Shown in pieces: positions 41,347 to 50,680 of a stretch of 64,000 bases of DNA. Position 1 is the first letter of the stretch. Each line of letters opens with the position of its first letter. The DNA lies in contig DUVH01000011.1 in assembly GCA_012841145.1 (NCBI GenBank), positions 24,904 through 88,903 on the forward strand, read 5' to 3'. Below the pieces are notes generated by a model. The model did not search any database. It had not been told where the DNA came from and was given only the letters and a program-made list of their open reading frames with translations. The position numbers and the translations under genes were made by a program. This DNA is from Clostridiaceae bacterium (lineage in GTDB: Bacteria > Bacillota > Clostridia > Saccharofermentanales > DTU023).

Positions 41347-42753
41347 ATGAATATAAATGATGCACTGAATACAATTAATAAAGCTGAGGTGTTCGGGGCG
41401 AGCTTGAGCTGCGACCGTGCGCTCAGTCTATACCGTCACCTTGGTGACCCGTGGCGCTATATGGAATCATTTCATGTCGCCTGTACGAACGGAAAAGGCT
41501 CGATCAGCAGTTACCTGACGCATATCCTGTGTCAAGCAGGTCATAAAGTCGGATGGTATACGTCGCCTTATCTCGTTCGTTTTAATGAGCGCATACGCGT
41601 GCTCGACGGACCTTCCGATCTTGAGCGTTACGATGCCGATTTGACGACTGGAGAAATTCCCGATGCCGATGTCGTACGTCTGATGGGCACAGTCGGGAAA
41701 GCTGCTGAAGCAGTCGCGGAAGAGACCGGGATGAACGTGACACAATTTGACATGATCACGGCCGTCGCTTTTCTCTGGTTTAAAGAACAAGGTTGTGATT
41801 ACGCTGTCCTAGAGACGGGACTCGGCGGGCGCCTCGACTCGACCAACATCCTCGAGAAGCCTGTCGCTGTTCTGATGGCGTCGCCCGGATACGATCACAT
41901 GGATCGTCTCGGCAATACGATGGCGGAAATCATGAGCGAGAAGGCCGGCGTCATTAAATATGAGACGCCTGTCTATGCGTACACGCCTTCGGACGCGCTT
42001 CTCTCGCCGGACGACGCGGCGGTGGCGCATGGCGTGCTTGTGGAGAGATGCCGAGAGTTGAGTGCCTCTCTTACGTTTGTCGGATATGACGACATCGAGA
42101 TTCTGGAGTACGGAAGAGAGGGGCAGAGGTTCCGTTCGCGTCACACGGGACACGAATACTCGACGAAGCTTCTCGGGCCTTACCAGCCGATCTACGCGAT
42201 GCAGTCGGCGCTCGCCATTTCGAATGCGGGATTGGCGGACATGGAAGCGATCCATCGCGGAATTGAGACGACAGTCTGGCCCGCGCGACTGGAAGTCCTC
42301 TCGCGGTCACCCTTTATCCTGCTTGACGGCGCACATAATCTTCAGGGAATGCTTGGCCTTAAGGATGCGCTTTGTCGCTTGTCCGACGGCGATCCCGTCG
42401 TCTTCGTACTCGGACTCTTCGCCGATAAAGATTACGAGAAGATGCTGAGGGCGCTCTTGACCGATTCGAATATCGCCGTCGCCGGCATTGTCTCGACGGA
42501 ACCGCCGAGCGAACGAAAACTCGATGCCGAGACTTTGGCAAAAACAGCTGCCGAGATCTTGGTGCATAATGGTAGAGAAGCAACTGTCGTCGCGGAGGCA
42601 GATATAGACGCGGCGTTAGAAAAAGCGCTGTCGATTGCGGAAGAGAGCAAGGCGATCGTTTGCGCTTGCGGCTCTCTCTACTTGGCGGCAGGCGTTAAAT
42701 CTGCCGTGCATGACCTTTTAGGCAGGAAAGCAGAGGTCTGTACCTGCAGTTGA
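41347..42753 (+). CDS. folC: bifunctional folylpolyglutamate/dihydrofolate synthase
   Basis: HVACTNGKGSISSYLTHILCQAGHKVGWYTSPYLVRFNERIRV; LETGLGGRLDSTNIL; LDGAHNLQGM. Confidence 0.93.
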   Translation: MNINDALNTINKAEVFGASLSCDRALSLYRHLGDPWRYMESFHVACTNGKGSISSYLTHILCQAGHKVGWYTSPYLVRFNERIRVLDGPSDLERYDADLTTGEIPDADVVRLMGTVGKAAEAVAEETGMNVTQFDMITAVAFLWFKEQGCDYAVLETGLGGRLDSTNILEKPVAVLMASPGYDHMDRLGNTMAEIMSEKAGVIKYETPVYAYTPSDALLSPDDAAVAHGVLVERCRELSASLTFVGYDDIEILEYGREGQRFRSRHTGHEYSTKLLGPYQPIYAMQSALAISNAGLADMEAIHRGIETTVWPARLEVLSRSPFILLDGAHNLQGMLGLKDALCRLSDGDPVVFVLGLFADKDYEKMLRALLTDSNIAVAGIVSTEPPSERKLDAETLAKTAAEILVHNGREATVVAEADIDAALEKALSIAEESKAIVCACGSLYLAAGVKSAVHDLLGRKAEVCTCS

Positions 42754-42769
42754 GGAAGAAGGACCGAAT

Positions 42770-43606
42770 ATGGATTATACGAACGCTCCCGTAAAAAATA
42801 AGGCAAATGTATTCGATTGGGATCGCGTGATCTCAAAGTACGCAAAGCTTGACAGCATGCCTCGCGAGCTGCCTGTCTCGGTGAGTGAACGTGAAAGAAT
42901 CCTATCCGTTTATAATCGCGCGATTGACCAGATAAGAACAGACAATACGGATGTCGCGATGATCGCGCTCGAAAAAGTGAGCGTGCGCTGGCCGCATTTT
43001 ATTGAGGCGTCGAGTCTCTACGGACTTCTGCTCGCAAAAACACAGCGTTTTGCCGAAGCTGAGAAGCAGTTCGAGAAAGTACTGCTCGCTTTGCCCGATG
43101 CCGATATCGCGCCGGCAGTCAATGAGTGGCGCAAGGAAGCGCGTCAAGAGCGTATCAGAGAAGAGGCGCGCGACAGCTCAAGGAGAAGAAGAGAGCACAA
43201 GCTTTTACCTGTCCGTGCGAGTCTCGCGAGCAGCGGTATTCTGCAGCGCGCGGCGGATGAAGACGGTACGGGGCGCGTACAGATGGCGTCCAAGAGAGAG
43301 CAGGAGGAAGTCCTGCGCTCTGGAGGCGATTATGCGCAAGGCTCCTCTTCTGCTCGTACAGGAACGACTAAGCTTTTTCAAGTCGCGATCATTGCCGTAA
43401 TCGTCGCATCAATCTTGTTTCTTATTTTCTATTTTGTGATTCGACCGTCAATCGTCGCAAATGAAAATCGACGGGAACGCCTTGAGTGGCTTGAAGCGGC
43501 ACTCTCTGAACGCGCGGGAGAGAATGAGTCGATCGGTGAAATTTTAGACGCGTACCGCAAGGCGTTCGGTGAGCTTGACGTCAATGCCGCTGAGCTGGTT
43601 GAGTAA
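42770..43606 (+). CDS. TPR-like membrane-anchored protein of unknown function
   Basis: TPR-like NTDVAMIALEKVSVRWPHFIEASSLYGLLLAKTQRFAEAEKQFEKVL; TM FQVAIIAVIVASILFLIFYFVI. Confidence 0.5.
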   Translation: MDYTNAPVKNKANVFDWDRVISKYAKLDSMPRELPVSVSERERILSVYNRAIDQIRTDNTDVAMIALEKVSVRWPHFIEASSLYGLLLAKTQRFAEAEKQFEKVLLALPDADIAPAVNEWRKEARQERIREEARDSSRRRREHKLLPVRASLASSGILQRAADEDGTGRVQMASKREQEEVLRSGGDYAQGSSSARTGTTKLFQVAIIAVIVASILFLIFYFVIRPSIVANENRRERLEWLEAALSERAGENESIGEILDAYRKAFGELDVNAAELVE

Positions 43607-43616
43607 GGAGCGTGCG

Positions 43617-45194
43617 ATGCATATAGGACGGAGCGGCAGACAGGAAAAAAGAGTGATAACGGCCGATCGTACTTTTCTCAAGTACCGGACAGCTTTCATC
43701 TTGTTTTTGGTTTTGTCGCTTACCGTCGTTTTTAGTAACGTATCCTATGTGGCCGCGATTGATGACGGTTGGATGACCTATGAAGAAGTCAAAATTGACT
43801 CTTACTGTGTTATTGACGGGAATACGGGAGAAGTCATCTTAGAACACAACGCCGATGTACGTCGCCAAAATGCAAGTACGACGAAGATTATGACGGCGCT
43901 CACGCTCTTAAACGATGAAAACTACGACCCCGACCTCCTCCTGAAAGTCTCCAAGCCCGCCATCACGCTGAGGGATCCGCGATCCGCACGAATTAAAGGT
44001 CTCAAAGAGGGGGATGAGATCCGCACTCTCGACGCGCTGGGCGCGCTTCTCATTGCGTCTGCCAACGATGTATCGCGCGTGATTGCCCAGAATTACGGCG
44101 GCGCTTACGGCGCGATTGACCCTGACAATCTGAATGATCCCGAGATGTCGCAGGAATTATTCATGAAAAAGATGAATATTCTGATCAATGAAATGGGTCT
44201 TGAGAACACGCACTTTACAAATCCCGCAGGTTTCGATACGCCCGATCGAAGTCACTATACGACGGCGCGCGACATCGCCTACATCACGCTTGAAGCGTTG
44301 AAAAATCCGCAAATAGCGCACATCGTGGGACTTCGACGTTATCGGCTGCCGTCCGACGAGAATCACAAAGACGCTTTCTGGGCTCCGATGTCCAACTCGA
44401 ACGGGCTCATTATGTACGGGGCGGACATGCTTGAATCGCAGTACTTTGTTCGGTATACAGGCGTCAAGACAGGTACGACGCCTCAGGCAGGCAAGTGTCT
44501 CGTCGGTTCCGGCGTGACACAGGACGGAAGGCTGATCATCTGTGCCGCGCTCGGGATCACGCTGCCAAGCGCTTACGCATCGAACCAGATGTATGCGCGA
44601 GCCATTCCGGTGCGCGCACTCATGGAGGAAGGGGCGAAAAGGCTTGGTTGCCCCGTCATTGAGAATCGCGTTCACCTCCTGACACCGACCTTTCCCACTG
44701 TGCCGGCGACAACGAGTGTCGTGCCGTCTGAACCCTCCGACGCGCAGGATCCTGATGATTCGAGCCGTCCTGATGTGAATGTTTTTCCCGGTGTCATCGG
44801 GAGCGAATCCGGATCGACCGATGAACCTGGCGAAACAGGTTTGCTTGCGATTTTCAAAGCCCTGCCGGTCACATTCCAAATTTTGATGGCAATCGGTCTC
44901 TTGGCCGTTTTGGTTCTTTTCATATGGCTCTTCGTACGTGTCGCGGGGAGCGGCAGGCGTCGCAGGCCGCGACGTGCCGTTTCAAGAGATCGGACATACG
45001 ACGCAAGACGCCAACACCACGATCCTAGGCGTCGTCAGCAGATACAAAGAGAGCCGTACAGCGGCGAAGTGCGCCGTTCCCGACCTTCCGGCCAAGCGCA
45101 TCGTCCGTCGCAACGCCCGGCTCGTCCTCCTCGAACCTTGAGTAATCGACCGCCCGTGCGAGATCTCGACGATTCGCGTCGACCGCGCAGATAG
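43617..45194 (+). CDS. serine-type D-Ala-D-Ala carboxypeptidase with TM and Arg-rich C-terminal tail
   Basis: NASTTKIMTALTLL (SxxK), ASANDVS (SxN), TGVKTGTTPQAGKCLVG (KTG); C-terminal TM and RRRPRRAVSRDR tail. Confidence 0.92.
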   Translation: MHIGRSGRQEKRVITADRTFLKYRTAFILFLVLSLTVVFSNVSYVAAIDDGWMTYEEVKIDSYCVIDGNTGEVILEHNADVRRQNASTTKIMTALTLLNDENYDPDLLLKVSKPAITLRDPRSARIKGLKEGDEIRTLDALGALLIASANDVSRVIAQNYGGAYGAIDPDNLNDPEMSQELFMKKMNILINEMGLENTHFTNPAGFDTPDRSHYTTARDIAYITLEALKNPQIAHIVGLRRYRLPSDENHKDAFWAPMSNSNGLIMYGADMLESQYFVRYTGVKTGTTPQAGKCLVGSGVTQDGRLIICAALGITLPSAYASNQMYARAIPVRALMEEGAKRLGCPVIENRVHLLTPTFPTVPATTSVVPSEPSDAQDPDDSSRPDVNVFPGVIGSESGSTDEPGETGLLAIFKALPVTFQILMAIGLLAVLVLFIWLFVRVAGSGRRRRPRRAVSRDRTYDARRQHHDPRRRQQIQREPYSGEVRRSRPSGQAHRPSQRPARPPRTLSNRPPVRDLDDSRRPRR

Positions 45195-45262
45195 TCTGCT
45201 GCCTCTTCACGAAAGCCAATCCACTTGGTATCTGGCGATTCACGTGGATCGCGTCGATAGTC
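45170..45262 (+). repeat. degenerate direct repeat of the D,D-carboxypeptidase 3' end including stop codon
   Basis: cgattcgcgtcgaccgcgcagatagtc (45170..45196) versus cgattcacgtggatcgcgtcgatagtc (45236..45262); 22 of 27 identical. Confidence 0.75.
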
Positions 45263-45354
45263 AGATCAACATATGTCCTTAGACAGAGAAAACGTGCGAA
45301 TAACGATTGAAACAGTCGAATTCAGCCGATTTGTAAAGTTATTTTGAAAACGTG

Positions 45355-45383
45355 TTGACACGAACGAAACATCCTGTTAAGAT
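45355..45383 (+). promoter_or_regulatory. promoter of rplM-rpsI
   Basis: TTGACA - 17 bp - TAAGAT. Confidence 0.75.
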
Positions 45384-45440
45384 GGTCACCGTGTCGCGCA
45401 GATTTGTGTCGCGCGCAATAGTTGGAGGAAGATATTAACG

Positions 45441-45869
45441 ATGAAAACGTATATGCCGAAAGCAAGCGAGGTGAATCGCCGCTGGTATCTCGTCGACGCC
45501 GAAGGAAAAATCCTCGGACGATTGGCTACTGAGATTGCATCCATCTTACGTGGAAAAAATAAACCGGAGTACACCCCTCATATGGACATGGGTGATTTTG
45601 TCGTCGTCGTGAATGCCGACAAAGTGGTGCTCACCGGCAAGAAAGAGCAACAGAAACTCTACCGGCGTCATACCGGCTATCCGAGCGGTTTACGCGAAGT
45701 TCCTTATGAGCGCATGATGGCGAAACATCCCGAACGCGTTTTGGAAAAGGCCGTTCGCGGTATGTTGCCGAAGAATTCGCTCGGACGTGCGATGTTCCGC
45801 AAGCTCAAAGTCTATGCGGGACCGAACCACAAGCACGAGGCGCAAAAGCCTGAGAAAATCGAGTTATAG
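45441..45869 (+). CDS. rplM: 50S ribosomal protein L13
   Basis: [41 protein letters not shown]. Confidence 0.98.
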   Translation: MKTYMPKASEVNRRWYLVDAEGKILGRLATEIASILRGKNKPEYTPHMDMGDFVVVVNADKVVLTGKKEQQKLYRRHTGYPSGLREVPYERMMAKHPERVLEKAVRGMLPKNSLGRAMFRKLKVYAGPNHKHEAQKPEKIEL

Positions 45870-45887
45870 TGACGGGAGAACAGAGAT

Positions 45888-46289
45888 ATGGCTAACCAGC
45901 AAGGATTTTTTTACGGAACGGGACGCAGGAAGGAAGCCGTGGCGCGCGTCAGGCTATACCCCGGCTCCGGCAGGATTACAGTCAATAAGAAACCGTTCGA
46001 TGAGTATTTCCCTTTGGAGACTCTTCGCATGATCGTGCGTCAGCCCATCGTCGCCGCAAACGTTTCCGATCGCTATGACATTGTCGTCAATGTGCGCGGT
46101 GGCGGTATTGCAGGTCAGGCGGGCGCCATTCGCCATGGGATCGCCCGCGCTCTCGTCGATGCCGACAGTGAGCAGTATAAGAAGACTATGAGAAAGCACG
46201 GATTCCTGACGAGAGACGCGCGTGTCAAAGAGCGCAAAAAGCCGGGACTCAAAAAAGCGAGAAAAGCTTCTCAATTCTCCAAGCGTTAA
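45888..46289 (+). CDS. rpsI: 30S ribosomal protein S9
   Basis: [27 protein letters not shown]...[17 protein letters not shown]. Confidence 0.98.
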   Translation: MANQQGFFYGTGRRKEAVARVRLYPGSGRITVNKKPFDEYFPLETLRMIVRQPIVAANVSDRYDIVVNVRGGGIAGQAGAIRHGIARALVDADSEQYKKTMRKHGFLTRDARVKERKKPGLKKARKASQFSKR

Positions 46290-46320
46290 TGCGCCGGGAC
46301 AAATCTTATTATGTATTCGT

Positions 46321-46350
46321 AAAAGTGGCAGATCTGACTCTGCCACTTTT
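46321..46350 (+). terminator. intrinsic terminator after rpsI
   Basis: aaaagtggcagatctgactctgccactttt perfect hairpin. Confidence 0.8.
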
Positions 46351-46355
46351 CGGCT

Positions 46356-46904
46356 GTGGGGAAGATGTATCGTCATACAGTTGACGGGGGCAATGTGGAG
46401 TTGTTGGAATTATCTGTCAAAACGAGATCGGCAGAAGAGACGCGAGAGCTCGGAAGACTCTTTGCGACGGTGCTCCGTGCGCGCGACATCGTCTTGATGA
46501 CGGGAAGTCTCGGAGCCGGCAAGACTTGTTTTGTTGGCGGCGTGGCGGAGGCGCTGCGCGTCAAAGGATACGTGTCGAGTCCGACTTTCACGCTTCTTCA
46601 TGTTCATGAACCTGCCGATGCAGGGCAGGCTCAACTCAACCATTTCGACGTCTACCGACTTGATGACGCCGATGATTTTATTAGGCACGGTTTTGACGAG
46701 ATTTCCTATCATGACGGCATCACACTCATCGAATGGGGCGACCGCGTTCGAGACGCGCTCCATGAAGATCCGATTGAACTCGCCATTACGTTCGGTCAGG
46801 ATGACGATGAGCGCATCCTTCATTTTGTTTTTCCTGATGGAAGAGAAACTGACGGCGACGCGTTCCGCCGGCTTTTAGACGGCGTGGAAAGGCGGGAGCA
46901 ATGA
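46356..46904 (+). CDS. tsaE: tRNA t6A biosynthesis ATPase TsaE
   Basis: TGSLGAGKTCFVGGVAEAL...SSPTFTLLHVHE...HFDVYRL; upstream of tsaB. Confidence 0.93.
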   Translation: MGKMYRHTVDGGNVELLELSVKTRSAEETRELGRLFATVLRARDIVLMTGSLGAGKTCFVGGVAEALRVKGYVSSPTFTLLHVHEPADAGQAQLNHFDVYRLDDADDFIRHGFDEISYHDGITLIEWGDRVRDALHEDPIELAITFGQDDDERILHFVFPDGRETDGDAFRRLLDGVERREQ

Positions 46905-47611
46905 TCACACTCGGAGTCGATACATCGGGGAAGACGTTGTCGGTCGCCGTCCTTAAGGGCGACGTTCCCGTCGCGGAATTGCTCCTTTCAACAGGATATC
47001 GCCATGGCGTGACGCTACAGCCGGCCATCGAATATATCCTCGGACAGGCCGATCTCAATGTAAAAGATGTCGATCTCTTCGCGGTGACGACGGGGCCCGG
47101 TTCCTTTACGGGAATTCGAATCGGCCTCTCTTCGGTCAAAGCGATGGCGTATGCCGCCGGAGCGAAAGCCGTCGGCGTCTCTTCATTGCACGCTTTGGCG
47201 CGTTCGGCTGTAAATGACGATCGCCCTGTCTTCGCCATGTTTGATGCGCGAGGCGGACGCGTGTTCGGCGGTTTGTTCAGGGGAGACGAGCACGTTCTCG
47301 GAGGTGAGCCTCAAACGATCGCTCAATGGATTGAATCGATTAGGCACAAGATCGCTCCCGGTGAGGTTGTGACGCTGACAGGTGACGGCGTCGATGTCTT
47401 TCGACAAGCGGCCGAGAGCGACGATCTCGCTCTCTTATTTGACATCGCGTTTGCGCCCGTTCATCAGCGTGTCATACGCGCTTCCGTCGTTGCGAACATA
47501 GCGATGGAGCGGCTTAAAGCCGGCGAGGCGGAGACTGATCCGTTCCTGCTCGACGCGCACTACGGCCTTCTTTCCTCGGCGGAACGCGCCGGTCTCGGAC
47601 AGAAGACGTGA
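46901..47611 (+). CDS. tsaB: tRNA t6A biosynthesis protein TsaB
   Basis: MITLGVDTSGKTLSVAVL...DLFAVTTGPGSFTGIRIGLSSVKAMA. Confidence 0.94.
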   Translation: MITLGVDTSGKTLSVAVLKGDVPVAELLLSTGYRHGVTLQPAIEYILGQADLNVKDVDLFAVTTGPGSFTGIRIGLSSVKAMAYAAGAKAVGVSSLHALARSAVNDDRPVFAMFDARGGRVFGGLFRGDEHVLGGEPQTIAQWIESIRHKIAPGEVVTLTGDGVDVFRQAAESDDLALLFDIAFAPVHQRVIRASVVANIAMERLKAGEAETDPFLLDAHYGLLSSAERAGLGQKT

Positions 47612-47629
47612 TGTGTCGCTCTCTTTCAT

Positions 47630-48199
47630 ATGCGGCGTTACATGAATAATACAGTTAAAAGGCATAATTCGATGGCAGGAGGAGAAGAGAAGCGTCCGCG
47701 ATCTTATCGTTACGTTGCGCCTAACAAGTCGCTTTGGGTGGTAAGAGAAGCGGCGTCGAGGGATCTCGGCGATCTCGTGGCGCTCGACGACATCGCAAAG
47801 CCCGTCCCGTGGGGTAAAGACGCCATCGCAGGATTCATCGGGCGTGTACCGGGTGTCTTCGTTCTCTGTCCCTCGAACGGCGCCGGTGCGTCGCTTGGCG
47901 CTCCCGTCGGTTTTGTCATCGCGCGGTGGCTCGGCGACGAGTGCGAGATTATGTCGATCGGCGTTCACCCCCTGTACCGCCGTCAGGGCCTTGGGCGCAT
48001 GTTGATGGATGCGGTCAGGAGAACAGCCTTGGCACACGGGAAGTCGTCATGGATCCTAGAGGTGCGCGAACATAACATGGCCGCGCTGTCCCTCTATGAA
48101 AGCTGCGGATTTGTCAAGGTCGGCCAAAGGCCGGGCTACTATCTCGATACGGGCGAAGACGCCATTTTAATGAGAGGTACTCTTGCCGACAGCGACTAA
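47630..48199 (+). CDS. rimI: ribosomal-protein-alanine N-acetyltransferase RimI-like
   Basis: GNAT pattern EIMSIGVHPLYRRQGLGRMLMDAV...LEVREHNMAALSLYESCGFVKVGQRPGYY. Confidence 0.9.
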   Translation: MRRYMNNTVKRHNSMAGGEEKRPRSYRYVAPNKSLWVVREAASRDLGDLVALDDIAKPVPWGKDAIAGFIGRVPGVFVLCPSNGAGASLGAPVGFVIARWLGDECEIMSIGVHPLYRRQGLGRMLMDAVRRTALAHGKSSWILEVREHNMAALSLYESCGFVKVGQRPGYYLDTGEDAILMRGTLADSD

Positions 48200-48301
48200 A
48201 AACGCTTTTTTCGCGATGCTGACTTGACAAAATAACTGAATTTATCGTGCGATCGACAAGAAATTAGTCGAAATAGACGTATTAAGCTGTTCAAACACTG
48301 A

Positions 48302-48331
48302 TTGACAGTGTCTTGACCTGATTTTTATACT
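48302..48331 (+). promoter_or_regulatory. promoter upstream of HPr-like gene
   Basis: TTGACA - 18 bp - TATACT. Confidence 0.6.
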
Positions 48332-48383
48332 GATTTTACGATTATATTCCTGGCTGTCGGGATGTCCGGAACGGAGGAACGCC

Positions 48384-48641
48384 ATGTCAAAAAAAGGTGT
48401 CGTCTTTCATTGTAAAGAGGAGACATTAATGAAAGCGATCGCGATGGTTATCCAAATATCGTCTAATTTCGATTCAAGTATTTTTATTGAAAAAGACGGT
48501 CGCCGTGCGAACGCTAAAAGCCTGCTCGGCGTTCTGTCTCTCGGAATTGAGCAGGGTGATTATCTCACCATCACTGCCGAAGGTGACGATTCTGAAGAGG
48601 CGCTGAAGAAGCTCACACAGTACGTAACGGCCGACGCGTAA
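48384..48641 (+). CDS. HPr/Crh-like protein lacking the active-site His15
   Basis: IEKDGRRANAKSLLGVLSLGIEQGDYLTITAEGDDSEEALKKL matches the HPr C-terminal half; HARPA region replaced by LMKAI; Ser46 retained. Confidence 0.82.
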   Translation: MSKKGVVFHCKEETLMKAIAMVIQISSNFDSSIFIEKDGRRANAKSLLGVLSLGIEQGDYLTITAEGDDSEEALKKLTQYVTADA

Positions 48642-48684
48642 AAGTCGGCGGAGCTTTCACCGTCTAGAGGGGGTCATCTATCGG

Positions 48685-50649
48685 ATGACAGCACTTCAAA
48701 CGAACAAAAAAATATTTAACGCACAACTTGAATTGGTGCCAAGTGAACCCGGTGTCTACCTCATGCGTGACAAGTCGGGTTCTGTTTTGTACGTGGGAAA
48801 AGCGAACTCGTTAAGGCAGCGTCTCGCCAACTACTTCACCGCGAACCCCGATGTCGACGACCGTATCGCCTCCATGATCTCGCGTATCGCCTCGTACGAT
48901 ACGATCATCTGCGACAATGAATTGGAAGCTTTCATCTTAGAGGCGAATCTCATTAAAAAGTACCGGCCGCGCTACAACATTCTCATGCGTGATGACAAGG
49001 AATACCCCTACATTCATGTCACGCTTCAGGAGGAATTTCCTCGTGTCATGAGAGCTTTTCGTGTCGGTGAGGACATCGAGGAAGGAGCGCGATACTTCGG
49101 TCCGTGGCTGAGCGGCGACGTGAACCGCGCGTTGCAGGCGCTCGGCTCGATTTTTCCTCTCCGGCGCTGCAAGCGTGACTTGCCGCGCGAGATAGGGAAA
49201 GAGCGGCCTTGTCTCAATGCCCATATCGGGCGCTGTCTTGCTCCTTGCGCAGGTCGGATTTCGAAGGAAGAGTACAGGCAGATTGTCGATGAGGTCTGCC
49301 TTTTCCTTGAGGGACGCACGGACGACTTGATCAAGAAACTGCACAGCGAAATGTTGGCGGCATCCGACAGGCTCGACTTTGAGGAGGCTACCGTTTTGCG
49401 CGGGAAATGGCAGGCGCTCAACCGATTGCGTGAACAGCAGCGCGTCGTCGATGTCGCCGGAGGCGACCGCGATATTCTGGCGCTTCACCGCAACGGCTAC
49501 GAAGTCGCCATCGCGAAACTTGAAGTGAGAGATGGGCGCGTGACAGGGTGCGTCCATACGTTTGCCGAGGATAGCGGCGGTCACGACGGCACGTATTTTT
49601 CGTCGTTCATACGCGACCATTACCGCGTCTCGTCGCAAATACCTCCCGAAATTCTCGTGTCGGCTTTGCCGGACGAGGTGGAGCTGCTCACGCTCTTTTT
49701 ACGCGAAAAGCGCGGTCACTCCGTCACGATACGTCGTCCGCAGCGAGGATCGAAAAAAGCGCTTTTGGAGCTGGCGATGACGAATGCCGATCGGGCGTTG
49801 ACGCGGCGTGCGCTCTCTCGCGGCTCCGATCCTCATGTGCTCGAACAGACGCTCATGTTGCTCGGTCGCCTTGTCGGACTTGATCGCCTTCCTTTCCGCA
49901 TTGAAGCGTATGATGTCTCGCACCACGGGAAAGGAGCGAGGTCGGGCTCTATGGTCGTCTTTCAACAAGGCAAACCTGAGAGAGGGTCGTACAGGCACTT
50001 TTCGATCAAAGGATTTGAGGGGATTGATGACTACAAAGCGCTCAAAGAAATCGTAAGTCGGCGACTTGACCGCCTAGATGAGGAGTCGTTCGGCAATCGG
50101 CCGGATCTCATCCTTGTCGACGGAGGTATCGGTCATGTAGCTGCCGTGCTCCCTCTCGTGGAGAGACACGGTCTCTTTGTCGCAGGTATGGTGAAAGATG
50201 ACCGCCATCGCACGCGCGGACTCGTCCTTTCGTCCGGTAATATCGTAGAACTGGCGACAGCGGGATCGCTTTGCCAATACCTAAGTGAAGAAGAACGCGG
50301 CGAATGCGAAGACGACCGCGGCGAATGTGAAGACGACCGTCAGCGGGAGACGGAAGACGCGCGAGCGAAGAGGCTCGGCCTTCTCCATTTGCTGACGTCG
50401 ATTCAGGACGAGGCGCACCGGTTCGCCTTGCGCCACAATCGTAAAGTACTCGAAAAACGCGCGATGCGCTATGCGCTTGAAGCTATACCTGGCGTTGGCC
50501 CCGCGCGGAGAAAACGGCTGCTTGAACATTTCGGCACGAGTAAAAAGATCAGTGAAGCGAGCTTAGAAGAGTTGATGAGCGTCAAAGGTATACCACACAC
50601 GGTGGCGGAAGCGGTGTACAATCATTTTCAAGAACAAACGCGCCGGTAG
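48685..50649 (+). CDS. uvrC: excinuclease ABC subunit C
   Basis: SEPGVYLMRDKSGSVLYVGKANSLRQRLANYF; IEAYDVSHHGKGARSGSMVVF; C-terminal HhH IPGVGPARRKRLLEHFG. Confidence 0.96.
   Translation: MTALQTNKKIFNAQLELVPSEPGVYLMRDKSGSVLYVGKANSLRQRLANYFTANPDVDDRIASMISRIASYDTIICDNELEAFILEANLIKKYRPRYNILMRDDKEYPYIHVTLQEEFPRVMRAFRVGEDIEEGARYFGPWLSGDVNRALQALGSIFPLRRCKRDLPREIGKERPCLNAHIGRCLAPCAGRISKEEYRQIVDEVCLFLEGRTDDLIKKLHSEMLAASDRLDFEEATVLRGKWQALNRLREQQRVVDVAGGDRDILALHRNGYEVAIAKLEVRDGRVTGCVHTFAEDSGGHDGTYFSSFIRDHYRVSSQIPPEILVSALPDEVELLTLFLREKRGHSVTIRRPQRGSKKALLELAMTNADRALTRRALSRGSDPHVLEQTLMLLGRLVGLDRLPFRIEAYDVSHHGKGARSGSMVVFQQGKPERGSYRHFSIKGFEGIDDYKALKEIVSRRLDRLDEESFGNRPDLILVDGGIGHVAAVLPLVERHGLFVAGMVKDDRHRTRGLVLSSGNIVELATAGSLCQYLSEEERGECEDDRGECEDDRQRETEDARAKRLGLLHLLTSIQDEAHRFALRHNRKVLEKRAMRYALEAIPGVGPARRKRLLEHFGTSKKISEASLEELMSVKGIPHTVAEAVYNHFQEQTRR
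50296..50337 (+). repeat. 21-bp tandem repeat in uvrC linker
   Basis: cgcggcgaatgcgaagacgac / cgcggcgaatgtgaagacgac, encoding RGECEDD twice. Confidence 0.9.
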
Positions 50650-50680
50650 GCGATTAGACGATGAGAATAGAAGACACGAC

